Part shown: piece after piece, positions 6,036 to 15,700 of the stretch
Numbering within the stretch: the first letter of the stretch is position 1
Layout of the letters: every line of letters starts with the position of its first letter
Origin: a virus
Length of the DNA stretch: 26,623 bases
Virus record (IMG/VR): IMGVR_UViG_3300046010_009488
Span: 1 to 26,623 of that record
Strand: one strand, 5' to 3'
Notes under the pieces: model-generated
What the model saw: only the letters and a program-made list of their open reading frames with translations
What the model was told of the DNA's origin: nothing
Database searches by the model: none
Position numbers and translations under genes: made by a program

Positions 6036-6964
6036 ATTAATTGGAGTTTTTTCTCAAATAAGCTTGAGAATGTTAATGGAATGGTTTGTTGGATTAGATT
6101 TGTAAAATTTTCGAATCCCATTTCACCAGGATCTTTATCTTGCATATCTACCAAATATACCTCTTTACCTTCATTGATTAGCTCTTCACAAAATGACAGA
6201 GCTTGTTTAATAGCATCTTTATCTAATGCTATATATATTTTTTGTACTTTAGAAGTAACTAATTTTTTTCTTAAGTTTTGTTGAATATTTTTACCTAACA
6301 GTGGGATAACATTGCGTTTAATAGCTAATGCGTCAAATGGTCCCTCACATAATATAATTGGTATATTCCAGTTAATAAACAACTCAAATGGTATTATATC
6401 ACGAGATACATCTGGGTTTTTATATTTTATAGATGAGTTTTTATCAAAACTACGAGCAGTGAAATAATTTAAAATTCCATCTTTGTCATATGATGGTATT
6501 ACAATACAATTGTTATATTTGCCAGATTCACAATAGCCTATATTATATTTAATAATGTCGTCAGATGTAACTTGTCTGCGTTTTAAATAGCTGATTGCGT
6601 GCTTATATTCGATGCTATTATATTGGGTTGATAGCGGTTTAAACTCTTTAGGTAATTCTACTTTTTTATCGGTTACTGTTATCTCAAAGTTACCGGATGT
6701 AGATTTTTCTAGTAATTTTACTTCCTTAAGCTTGTCAGCAGGTGCATTTATAGCTTTAAGTAAATTAGATAATTTTTTACCTTTTTTACTACACACCCAA
6801 CAATTCCAAGGATGTTCACCTTTAGGGTTTTCTGTTAGGTTAACCTCTAATTTTGGTTTATGGTGATTACAAAAAGGGCAATGGTAAGCAAAATTACCAC
6901 GTGCAGTGGACTTACCAATACCTAAAACCGAATTTAGTGTAGCAACTAGAGCTTGATTTACCAT
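6032..6964 (-). CDS. gp61: DNA primase, T4 gp61-like (zinc finger + TOPRIM)
   Basis: The 310-residue product has a zinc-binding N-terminal domain with CPFC at 29-32 and CWVC at 55-58. The CPFCNHHKPKLEV context is typical of phage primases. Following the linker, the TOPRIM core appears: IILCEGPFDALAIK (Glu207, Asp211) and IALDKD with an Asp-x-Asp pair at 248/250. It would make RNA primers for lagging-strand synthesis with a gp41-like helicase, which is not in this window. Length is close to T4 gp61 (342 residues). It starts 3 nt after the GIY-YIG gene ends and overlaps the nuclease gene by 4 nt. Confidence 0.9.
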   Translation of the reverse strand: MVNQALVATLNSVLGIGKSTARGNFAYHCPFCNHHKPKLEVNLTENPKGEHPWNCWVCSKKGKKLSNLLKAINAPADKLKEVKLLEKSTSGNFEITVTDKKVELPKEFKPLSTQYNSIEYKHAISYLKRRQVTSDDIIKYNIGYCESGKYNNCIVIPSYDKDGILNYFTARSFDKNSSIKYKNPDVSRDIIPFELFINWNIPIILCEGPFDALAIKRNVIPLLGKNIQQNLRKKLVTSKVQKIYIALDKDAIKQALSFCEELINEGKEVYLVDMQDKDPGEMGFENFTNLIQQTIPLTFSSLFEKKLQLI

Positions 6965-6966
6965 AC

Positions 6967-7434
6967 TTACAATATATCAACTAGATGTGGGTTTGCCAAA
7001 TCTTTTTTGAAATATCGTCCTTGTATGTTATCGTTATAGCTATTTGTTTCTAAACAGCTGGTTGTGAATTGGTATTTAGCCTCGAGATATGATAGGTGCT
7101 TTGATGTCCATGCTATATCTAATATTTCTCTATAGAATTTATCTTCACCTAAACGTGCTACATCTTCTAGTAATGGTTTACAACTACCCCAATATGTTTT
7201 CCAATCTGATTCGGCGTATGATACTTCTTTAGTTTTTTTACGGCCAGGACCCGTTTGTTCAGCCATGGCTTTTTTACCTAGTTTTTTAGTCTTTTTATGT
7301 TGTAGGAACTTTTTACCAATGTATATTCTACCATCAATTGTGTTAGAAATAAGATAAACAAATCCAAATGGGGTATGTTCACCAAGATCTTCTATGTTTT
7401 CAACTTTTTTACCCTTATATAACCAATTTACCAT
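6967..7434 (-). CDS. GIY-YIG family endonuclease
   Basis: The 155-residue protein opens with the family core in a variant form: GFVYLIS (residues 24-30, replacing GIY) and IYIGKK (37-42). Tyr27 and Tyr38 are the paired tyrosines. A lysine-rich loop follows (KTKKLGKK). Further on, WKTYWGSCKPLL and YLEAKYQ supply the expected conserved block and a catalytic Glu118. It matches a stand-alone nuclease I recall as widespread in T4-like marine phages, one that is usually fixed in the genome. Free-standing homing activity is possible but not shown. It starts 4 nt after the neighbouring tail gene ends and leads the replication block. Confidence 0.85.
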   Translation of the reverse strand: MVNWLYKGKKVENIEDLGEHTPFGFVYLISNTIDGRIYIGKKFLQHKKTKKLGKKAMAEQTGPGRKKTKEVSYAESDWKTYWGSCKPLLEDVARLGEDKFYREILDIAWTSKHLSYLEAKYQFTTSCLETNSYNDNIQGRYFKKDLANPHLVDIL

Positions 7435-7438
7435 AATC

Positions 7439-8404
7439 TTATTTATCTATATTAACTAATATTGTTGTATCAGTTGTTGCGCTTGTTGGGAGTGGTTGAC
7501 CTAATTTAGCTACCATTAATAACTCTTGAGCTTCATTATAAAAACCCACTGTTGTTACATATGGACTAAAATATGAACTTGTAGCAAAACTATATACTGT
7601 ACCTTCTGAAGAGCCTGATATTAGTGATGGGTTTAAACTAAAATTAAATTCATCAGGTCTAATAGTGCATTTATATTGTGTTTCATAGATTGTTCTTGAA
7701 CTTTGGAAACTACAAGTAAAATCATTCCCGTACCATGCTTCATCGATTGATGGGGTTGATATTGTAGGAGAAATTGAAATTATACCATGAGTATAATTAA
7801 CAATACCTATAGGAGTATAATTAACATCATATATGTTAGGAGAGGAAATTAATATTCCTTCTCCATTATCATAAAATTCATAATAATCAACTCCACTTAT
7901 TTCTGTAGGGAACTTTATACGAAGAGTATTTGGGTTTATATAATCTCCAAATAAATCTCTAGGTATAGGTAACACATATATACTAGTACTTAGATATCTA
8001 CTATAACCGTAACTAGAAGTATATCCTAATGAATTAGTTTGAAATAAAGTAGTTTGTTCATAATTGTAAAATCTACTATAAACATCCGTTTTAGAATCAT
8101 CTTCAACTACTTGTCCTAAATAATCAGTAATATATGGTGAACCACTAATTGGGTTAGGGATATAATTAGTGTAATATAATTGTTTTATAGAATTATATAA
8201 TCCACCTACTGTGATTGAACTACTACTAGGTACCACAGAAGCTGATTGGAAAAAGCCAGAAGAAGATTTATCAAAACCTTGTCCTACTAATCTTAAAATC
8301 CCGTTATTGTTTAAAGATGCAGTACCTTCAAAAGAAAAACTTTTGTTAACAACTAACGGAGATACAATGACATCCGTGCTTAGAAATTGTTTGAAAGCAC
8401 TCAT
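7439..8404 (-). CDS. Virion tail protein with shared C-terminal module
   Basis: The 321-residue product is beta-rich with many Ser, Thr, Tyr and Asn residues and no enzymatic motif, like phage tail or fibre proteins. Its last 75 or so residues (EFNFSLNPSLISGSS, then YVTTVGFYNEAQELLMVAKL) closely match the C-terminus of its upstream neighbour at 8408-9472, so the two are related by duplication of at least this module. The module also resembles C-termini of tail-associated proteins in marine phages as I recall them. It is the last gene of the tail block. The ATG at 8404 follows the neighbour's stop by 3 nt. Confidence 0.8.
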   Translation of the reverse strand: MSAFKQFLSTDVIVSPLVVNKSFSFEGTASLNNNGILRLVGQGFDKSSSGFFQSASVVPSSSSITVGGLYNSIKQLYYTNYIPNPISGSPYITDYLGQVVEDDSKTDVYSRFYNYEQTTLFQTNSLGYTSSYGYSRYLSTSIYVLPIPRDLFGDYINPNTLRIKFPTEISGVDYYEFYDNGEGILISSPNIYDVNYTPIGIVNYTHGIISISPTISTPSIDEAWYGNDFTCSFQSSRTIYETQYKCTIRPDEFNFSLNPSLISGSSEGTVYSFATSSYFSPYVTTVGFYNEAQELLMVAKLGQPLPTSATTDTTILVNIDK

Positions 8405-8407
8405 TCA

Positions 8408-9472
8408 TTAAAAGTCTAATTTAACACGTACTAATGCTTCTTTTGTAAAGTCTTTCTTAAGTGGTTTAGATAATTTAGCTACCGCCAATAATTCGTTTGA
8501 ATCATTATATAAACCTACTGTTGTAATATAAGTAGTTGGACTATTAATAAATAAATCATATAACACAGCTCCTGTACTACCTGATATGAAACTTGGGTTT
8601 TCAGTGTAATTAAACTCAGCATTTCTTGCTCTACAGAATACAAAGTCAGAAGTAATTGTTTCTTGACTATTTAATGAAAAACTACCTGTAAACGAACCTG
8701 TGGTTAATCCTATTCTACCGGATGCAGTTGTAAACAGGCGTAGTGGGTTTTGGTCATTTGTATTTGAGTTACGTCTAGTGTTTAATGATATACCTCCACT
8801 AGCGTGAGGTAAATCTAAAGCAGCTGCGTTTAATATAATAGTCCCAATGTCTGGTAGGAATAAACCATATGACCCAGAAACTGTCATCCCAGTATTTATA
8901 GCACCTAGAGCATTAGCTGCTGTAGCTACACCATTACTTCCTGAAATGATATTGAATACTCGGCCTGCATCACAGTATGAAACTGTTGTGGTTGTTAAGC
9001 TGTCATCTGTTAATACAATTTGTCTAGATGCTGAGTATAATGTTAGTGTTAGAGATCCTGGGAATAGTGATTCTTTAAATCTTGCTCTGTCAATTGTTAT
9101 AGCATAAAAGTCATTAGGAGTAGGAGTGATGGTTGAAAATGAGAATTGGGTATTCTCGTCACCATAAATTAAATTACGGAATTGACCATATACTGTTCTT
9201 GTTGGTGATAACCCATTTATACCAGCATCATATAGCAATGACCCTGATCCATTTGCGTTACCATAAGTAATGTTGAATTGGATTTCAGCAGATGATGATA
9301 ATGATGGGTTAGCATTATATATGTTTAGATAGTAATTACCTGATGTTCCTGCTATTTGTACAGAAGAAGTATATAGAGCAGTTATTGGGTTTGAATAATT
9401 AGTCCAACACGGTGCTGTTATAGTGTCAGCACTAACTAAGAAATCTTGAGGGTCTAATGTTTTATATGACAT
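8408..9472 (-). CDS. Virion tail/baseplate-associated protein with shared C-terminal module
   Basis: The 354-residue protein is low in charge and rich in Ser, Thr, Asn and Gly, as in extended beta-structured tail proteins. The N-terminus (MSYKTLDPQDFLVSADTITA) resembles tail proteins seen in marine T4-like phages. The C-terminal module has EFNYTENPSFISGS, then TYITTVGLYNDSNELLAVAK and a basic strand ending VRVKLDF, and is paralogous to the neighbour at 7439-8404. It probably forms part of the baseplate periphery or a short fibre. No lectin signature is evident. Confidence 0.8.
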   Translation of the reverse strand: MSYKTLDPQDFLVSADTITAPCWTNYSNPITALYTSSVQIAGTSGNYYLNIYNANPSLSSSAEIQFNITYGNANGSGSLLYDAGINGLSPTRTVYGQFRNLIYGDENTQFSFSTITPTPNDFYAITIDRARFKESLFPGSLTLTLYSASRQIVLTDDSLTTTTVSYCDAGRVFNIISGSNGVATAANALGAINTGMTVSGSYGLFLPDIGTIILNAAALDLPHASGGISLNTRRNSNTNDQNPLRLFTTASGRIGLTTGSFTGSFSLNSQETITSDFVFCRARNAEFNYTENPSFISGSTGAVLYDLFINSPTTYITTVGLYNDSNELLAVAKLSKPLKKDFTKEALVRVKLDF

Positions 9473-9488
9473 TTTTTATAATATTTTA

Positions 9489-10145
9489 TTAGCTAACTTT
9501 TGTTATAGTGATTGGAATAGTTACTCTTGCTCCACTATCTCTACCTGTTACAATTAATACAGTTTGTAATTGAGTTTGGCTACCAAATAATGTATTAATA
9601 GTAGTTCCGGTCATGTTTAATGTAGTACCAATTACTGTTTTAGATACATTAGTTCCAAGTGTAGTTGTTGAGTTTAGAGCTGTAGAAGTATTTGTATTAA
9701 TACCTACACCATTAAATACACTCATTGTTCTAACATCACCTATAGTGAAATTATATCCTGAGGCTTCATATGTCTGTGATCCACCTAGATAATTTAATGT
9801 TTGAGGTGTAATTGATAATGAAGCACCTTGTTTTAACACTATATTAGTATAACCAATATTAATGATAGGCATTTTAGCTGTACCACGTGGTAATGTGGTA
9901 AGTAAATATTTCATTATTTGTGTTTCATCAGAAAATGCTTCTAATAAAGGCATACCTTCAATTGCTTGGCCATAATAAGCTGATCCTGAAGGGTTGTTTG
10001 GGTTGAATAAGGTGTAATCAATTTCATCATCTGATAATGAGAATTGGGTAATACGGAACGAGCCATCATTTTTAGCTAATAATTCTCTACCTTTTTTAGT
10101 TAAAATAGCGTCAACTGTTACTATTTGGTTATTTAAATATCCCAT
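9489..10145 (-). CDS. Conserved T4-like virion structural protein
   Basis: The 218-residue protein starts MGYLNNQIVTVDAILTKKGR and continues with DGSFRITQFSLSDDEIDYTL, SGSAYYGQAIEGMPLLEAF and YLLTTLPRGTAKMP. I recognise this run as a highly conserved structural protein of cyanophages and other marine myoviruses. The C-terminal half is Thr/Asn/Gly-rich and variable, probably an exposed beta domain. The position among fibre-type genes points to a baseplate or tail-fibre attachment role. The start lies 19 nt after an ATATTTAT motif that abuts the upstream stop. Confidence 0.85.
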   Translation of the reverse strand: MGYLNNQIVTVDAILTKKGRELLAKNDGSFRITQFSLSDDEIDYTLFNPNNPSGSAYYGQAIEGMPLLEAFSDETQIMKYLLTTLPRGTAKMPIINIGYTNIVLKQGASLSITPQTLNYLGGSQTYEASGYNFTIGDVRTMSVFNGVGINTNTSTALNSTTTLGTNVSKTVIGTTLNMTGTTINTLFGSQTQLQTVLIVTGRDSGARVTIPITITKVS

Positions 10146-10171
10146 TTTTTATATATAATTTATTATAAATA

Positions 10172-11668
10172 TTATGTTAATAAGCCTTCTGCGGCAAGTT
10201 TTTGAACTATAGTTGTAAAATTGTCTTCTAATTCTTTAGACATATATTGTGGTTTAATAAAACCTGTTAATGATTGACCAGTTGTGCCTGCGGGTTTAGG
10301 TACATTTAATATTATTTGATTACCAGCATTTGGATTTACTCTATATAAACAAAAATGATCTAATATAGAGCCACTTGGAACAGGAGGACATACTTTTAAA
10401 GCTAAATTACCATTAGTAGTGGTAGTGTTTTCATATATAACATGAACATTACTTGGGTCATACTCAAATCTGATAAAATCACCGGGTTGTGGGGTAAATG
10501 GTAAGGTAATATTACTAAAATTAAATGCTATGGAGGCAGTAGGTGTTACTTGAGTGTATTGATTTTGGTTTAGCCCTGTTAATCCTAATGATGCTGTTAT
10601 TACTGTAAAATCGTTAGAAGCAGTTGTATATGTTCCTATAGTCCAAAATGGACTAGTTATAAAATTATCAGCTGTGTATGTTTGAGTATTAGTGAATAAG
10701 GTACTAGCATTATTATCTAATCCTACTATTTGACATGATGCTTCTGCAGCACTATTGTCTAATTTGTATCTTACTCTTACTTTATCTCCACTATTAAAAT
10801 TACTTGGGATTGTTGATGCTTCAAAGGTGTATGTAGTTCTAGGTAAAACATTTTGTCCTGCTGGGTTAGAGTTATTCTGTTGATTAGCACTTAATACATT
10901 GTAAAGTCGATATGTGTTATTATTGCTATTTTCTAACACAAGTGGGAAATAATTTGCTCCTCCATCTGTTGATTTTTCTATTTGGATATAAAAAATATTA
11001 CTTTGGTTATCTTGTGAAGGATTTTTAACTAAAATTTTAGTTTGGAATGACACTTGAGTTCCTTGAGATATAGTACTATTAGGAAAAGTATATACATTAC
11101 TTGAATAGTTACTTCCACTATCTGATATTTCTGTTCCAAAATCTAAAACAGCATATGTGTCATTAGTTATGTCTGATGTGGTTGTTTTTTTCGCTGTGAA
11201 TGCGTAATTATAAGTAGTGTCTAACCCAACCCCACCCGGTCCAGCTGAAAAGCTCATAGTAGTTATATGATCTGTTCTCCCAGAGCCTGTTTCTGTTATT
11301 AATATAGGTTGTATTCTTCCTACGCCTGTAATTTGTTTGTCACCTAATAATGTAGTAAATAAAGTTGTTCCTTCTAAACTTGTAACATTAACTATTTTTC
11401 CTGCTTCAAAATTTTGGAGCATATTAAGTATATCAATAGAATTAGGTTGGGGGGCAACTACATTTCCTTGAGCATCAATTAAATATTTTACAAAATATGC
11501 GGTTTGATCTATAATTTCAGGGGTTGTGCCTCCTACACTACTAAAATAAGCAAAGTATGTTTGGTTTTTTTCTGCGGCAGAAAGTGCTCCATAACCACTA
11601 CTATCTATAGTAGAGTCATTAAAGTCTCCTATTACGTTAGTACTTAAAAAATAATTTTGATCACTCAT
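10172..11668 (-). CDS. Tail fibre or baseplate structural protein
   Basis: The 498-residue product is Ser/Thr/Asn-rich and beta-structured. Its N-terminal region (SDQNYFLSTNVIGDFNDSTI) may dock to the baseplate. The C-terminal region contains HFCLYRVNPNAGNQIILNVP and ends in a short helical segment (SKELEDNFTTIVQKLAAEG). I recall similar proteins annotated as structural in marine myoviruses. No peptidase, lyase or glycosidase motif is visible. It overlaps the upstream gene's stop by 4 nt (11665-11668), which suggests translational coupling and a shared assembly. Confidence 0.75.
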   Translation of the reverse strand: MSDQNYFLSTNVIGDFNDSTIDSSGYGALSAAEKNQTYFAYFSSVGGTTPEIIDQTAYFVKYLIDAQGNVVAPQPNSIDILNMLQNFEAGKIVNVTSLEGTTLFTTLLGDKQITGVGRIQPILITETGSGRTDHITTMSFSAGPGGVGLDTTYNYAFTAKKTTTSDITNDTYAVLDFGTEISDSGSNYSSNVYTFPNSTISQGTQVSFQTKILVKNPSQDNQSNIFYIQIEKSTDGGANYFPLVLENSNNNTYRLYNVLSANQQNNSNPAGQNVLPRTTYTFEASTIPSNFNSGDKVRVRYKLDNSAAEASCQIVGLDNNASTLFTNTQTYTADNFITSPFWTIGTYTTASNDFTVITASLGLTGLNQNQYTQVTPTASIAFNFSNITLPFTPQPGDFIRFEYDPSNVHVIYENTTTTNGNLALKVCPPVPSGSILDHFCLYRVNPNAGNQIILNVPKPAGTTGQSLTGFIKPQYMSKELEDNFTTIVQKLAAEGLLT

Positions 11669-12711
11669 ATGTTTCTAAATGAATTTGTTCTGCTACCATT
11701 GTATCTTAAATTAGACCAGGCTTTTGAACTATAATTTGAATCTTGAACAAACGCTCTATCAGCTGTGCCAGATATGATAAGGCCGAAATTAACAGGGGTC
11801 AAGGGGTTTTGTGAGTAATCTACATCCATCCAAGTAGTTGAATATTGTGGGGTTTCAGCATTACCTAATAGTGGGTTATAGTCATTATAATCAAAATTAA
11901 GGGCATCCGGATTGAAAATTACTAATGAAGATGAGCCGTTAAATGGGGAGACTGATTGGGATAGTTCAAATTTTAGTTGTTTAACTAATGATACATTTGA
12001 GCCTCCTGGTAGGGCTAGAGGTTGTGTAGTACATACGGCTAATATAAGAGAATCTCCTTCTAAAAAATTAGAGGTAACACCTTGTTCTAGTGTAAGATTT
12101 GAAAATATTTGTAATTCATTCCCCCCAATTATATCCGTAAAGTTTACTAAAGTTTGAATTACACCTGTTGCTGCTCCAGCTATAGTTCCATTTCTTTCTA
12201 ATAAAATAAAAGAATTAACGTTGACATACGTTCCACCAGTTCCACTTCCTGTTATCCAAAATGAAGCACTAAAATATAATTGGGAATTATTTAAATTTGG
12301 GGTATTACCAAAAGTATATTTACCTGTTGAAGAAGTAAAATAACTTAAGGTATCTGTAGGGGTAGATGTATATCCTATAATTGATGATACTTCTAAAGGG
12401 GTTGGTGGAAAAATTCCAGCAGATGATGAAATTAGGTAGGGGGTAGTATAATTTTTTCTAGCATCTAGTTTATAATTTTTAATTTCCCCAGCTGATGATG
12501 TAGCCTCAGTAGCTGATATTCCATATAAATAAAAATTATCTTGCTCTTGGGTAGTTAAAATAGGATATAAAACTGATCCTCTATCGGGGTATGTTAAAGT
12601 AATAGATTGGAGTTGCCCTAAGTAATCAGATCTATCTAATCCTCCTGAGTCGTATCTATTAATTTTAATATATTTGACACCTTCATTAACTGTAAGTCCG
12701 TAATCTGGCAT
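11665..12711 (-). CDS. Tail structural protein
   Basis: The 348-residue protein begins MPDYGLTVNEGVKYIKINRY and has a beta-rich composition with many Ser, Thr, Asn and Tyr residues and few charges. The C-terminus contains TTWMDVDYSQNPLTPVNFGL and ends with an Arg-containing SNLRYNGSRTNSF stretch. No catalytic motif is seen. It lies directly after the giant 1205-residue protein (16-nt gap) and is coupled by a 4-nt overlap to the next fibre-type gene, so it probably connects baseplate wedge to fibre. The family is not recognised with certainty. Confidence 0.75.
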   Translation of the reverse strand: MPDYGLTVNEGVKYIKINRYDSGGLDRSDYLGQLQSITLTYPDRGSVLYPILTTQEQDNFYLYGISATEATSSAGEIKNYKLDARKNYTTPYLISSSAGIFPPTPLEVSSIIGYTSTPTDTLSYFTSSTGKYTFGNTPNLNNSQLYFSASFWITGSGTGGTYVNVNSFILLERNGTIAGAATGVIQTLVNFTDIIGGNELQIFSNLTLEQGVTSNFLEGDSLILAVCTTQPLALPGGSNVSLVKQLKFELSQSVSPFNGSSSLVIFNPDALNFDYNDYNPLLGNAETPQYSTTWMDVDYSQNPLTPVNFGLIISGTADRAFVQDSNYSSKAWSNLRYNGSRTNSFRNI

Positions 12712-12726
12712 AGTTGCTTATTTTAA

Positions 12727-15700
12727 TTATCTTCCGCCTGTTGGGGCTCCAGGTGTTATTGATGGGTTAATTGTACTTCCTGTATCATACCATAAATATA
12801 TTTCACCTTGGTTTGGTGAGGTAGCAGGGTTTAAAAAATAATCTAAAGACACATTGCTACTCAAATACAATGTCGGGTCATAATATATTTCAAAGGTAGT
12901 AGGGTATTTGAAGTCATTATCTGGGTTTAATTCTCCGTCTGTTACTACAAATTCTGTTCCAGGTAATTCCCCATTGTAGAATTCATATTGTGATGATTGG
13001 CTAATATATTGTATTCCAGCAGGTGTATATACTGTTTCAATCCACGATTGAGTAAAGTTTAGATTATTAAAATCATTAAATGTTCCTCCAGTACTGCCAC
13101 TTATAAAAGCAGTATCAATAGTACCTTCATATGTTAAATCTTCTCCATAATTAAATGAACTACTTAAACCTAAACTTGAAGAATAAGTATTTGAATTTAA
13201 GTATTGAGTATCGTAAACTTGCGGTTGAGGGTATTTATTTCTTTCTAATAAATGTTGTTTAATAACTACACCTGTTGTAAGACTTGTTCTTGCAGGAACA
13301 AAATCTTTAATCATTTTAAATAGTGAATTATCAAAATATTTAATTAATCTTACATAATCTGTTAAATCGTAAGTATCAAAATATTTTTGAAAGAAATTAT
13401 TACTTAAAGTATTTAAATCAGGATATGAAGTAGCAGATGAAGATATTTGTCTTGGGTCACCAATGTATTCTCCTATATTAAAGTATCCTAATGAATCTAT
13501 AATATCATCATTAATTTCATTTTGAGGTGAAAATGCTACTTCTAACATATTAACATCAGGTGATTCACTACCTAATGATGGGTATGATTGTTCTATAGAG
13601 GTATATTGGGATATAACACTTCCAGTAGGTAAACTAGATGATACAATTTGTATTTTATCTGTTACTCTTCCTTTTAAGCCTACTACAGGTGAATTTAGGA
13701 ATCTAGCTTCTACATTAGTGTTATATTCATTACGACCTAAAGTATAAGTACTAGTTCCATTACTAAATGATTGGGTAGTAATCCATGAACCAGTTACTTT
13801 AGGATGAATTGAAGTAAGAAATCCTGAACCTGTGATTAAAGTAGTACCTAATGGTGCTCTAAAAGCTAACTGATTGGAATATGTGTTTTCTCCATCAGTA
13901 TCTATAGACATAGGATCCATTATATAATTCTTAAATGAATTTATACTTTGGGTAGTATTCCAATATCTAAGTTCTTGAATATCTCCTTGATATGATCTAT
14001 ATGTAGAGTAAGCAGAGCCTGAGATTCCGGATGTTTGGAAGAAGAATGCGTTAGTTCCCCCCCAACCACTTATATCTGATTGTATAGAAGATGAAGCTAA
14101 GTATCCGATTTGGTTTCCATCATATCCATCATAGTATAACTTATTACCAGCATATATTGTAAAAGTGCTACTACCTGTAGATCCTGATCTATTAATCATG
14201 ATTGACCACCAGTCTCCATTAAAGAATGGGAGATATAGACTTGCGGTATCAGTACCTGAACCTTTAGTATCGATAGTTAAAGTACCATATTGGTAATAAG
14301 GGTCTAGGGCTGATCCACTATATGATCCGGTAGTTAACCCAGATCCGGTGTATGTTAAAGTTAAGTCAGCAAAATATCCCCCTGAGCTTCCTGTTATCTC
14401 AAATATATACTGTTCTGGTTCTATGTTAAAATCTGTAGGGATAAGTGGTTTAAGTCGTAGTTGGACACTATTGGGTCTAGCTAGAGAAGCATTGGTTGGG
14501 TCCCAGCTGCTAGTTAAGACGAAACTTGTGTCTATTTTATTATTTTGACCTGCGTTGGGGTCGTATGCTCTATAAGCATAATTAAATTGTTGATCAAAAT
14601 AATCATAGGTAGAAGTATCTTTATCTCTACCCCCAAATTCACTAATTCTTAAAACAGTATCAGGTACACCAAAGCAATTTATTAAAGCACGTAGACCAGG
14701 TATAGTACCTTTAGTTTTAGCTAAATAAGGTAAGTTATGATAGATACGTTTATATATTTCTTTATTATAATCATCTAATGGAGTTATAGATGCTTCATAA
14801 GAAGCTGTTATATAATTTGTAATTAAATCTGATCCGGTTGGGGTTAGATTGATTCCCATACTCCCAGTACCATATCCAAGGAATGAGCTATATAAGTCTT
14901 CGGTAGTAAAATTATTTTGATATATCTTTATACCAAATGATTTTAATGCTTCTGCTACTAGATCTTTAGAAATACCATAGTCTAATCTATTATCTCCACT
15001 GTAGCGATTGGTTACATCTTTATAATAAGTCCAAATATAATCATAATGTTGACCTACCAACTCAACAAATAAGTAATATGGAGAATTTCGGGTATCATCT
15101 CTTATATACTCAGGAATAGAATAGTACAAATAGTCTTGATTATTTTCATCATATAAAGATGCACTTAATAATCTTCCACCATAATAAGCAGATGTAGGAG
15201 ATGAGCTACCTAACCAGTTTAAAACTTGGGTACTACTTGTTGAATATAAAGTATAAGGAATAGTAGAATTTGATTTAGGCCAAGTAAATGACCCAGACTC
15301 ATAGTACATATAATATTCATAACCATCAAAATTTTGAATAATATCTGTTATTTTATCTTGTATAGTATTAATGCTAACTCCAGATGATGTAACATTAGTT
15401 AATGAGTTTATATCATTTGTGTAATCTTCTATTTGTTTTACTTTATAGTAAAAATTATTTAATCTTTGTTCGGCTGATGAGAAGTGTACAAAGTTTGAGA
15501 AATTAGTATAATCTATGTTTATATTAATTCCCTTTTCGTTTAATAAACTTTTTATTTGGTTAATAGAAGAAGTTGATTGCCCATTTATGATAGTTGAATA
15601 ATCAGTATAATTACTTGTGTTATTAGTTCTATCTTTAACATCTAGGTTAAAATTAGGGCCTCTTAAATCAAATGTTAATACAGCTGGGGGAGAAATCTCT

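Noticed and set aside
7441-7449. GATAAATA just upstream of the GIY-YIG gene
   Set aside because: The bases are the last codons and stop of the preceding gene, and only 5 nt remain to the next ATG, so it does not fit a late promoter.
8895-8902. Exact TATAAATA on the minus strand inside a tail gene
   Set aside because: It is within coding sequence, far from any gene start, and is likely incidental in AT-rich DNA.
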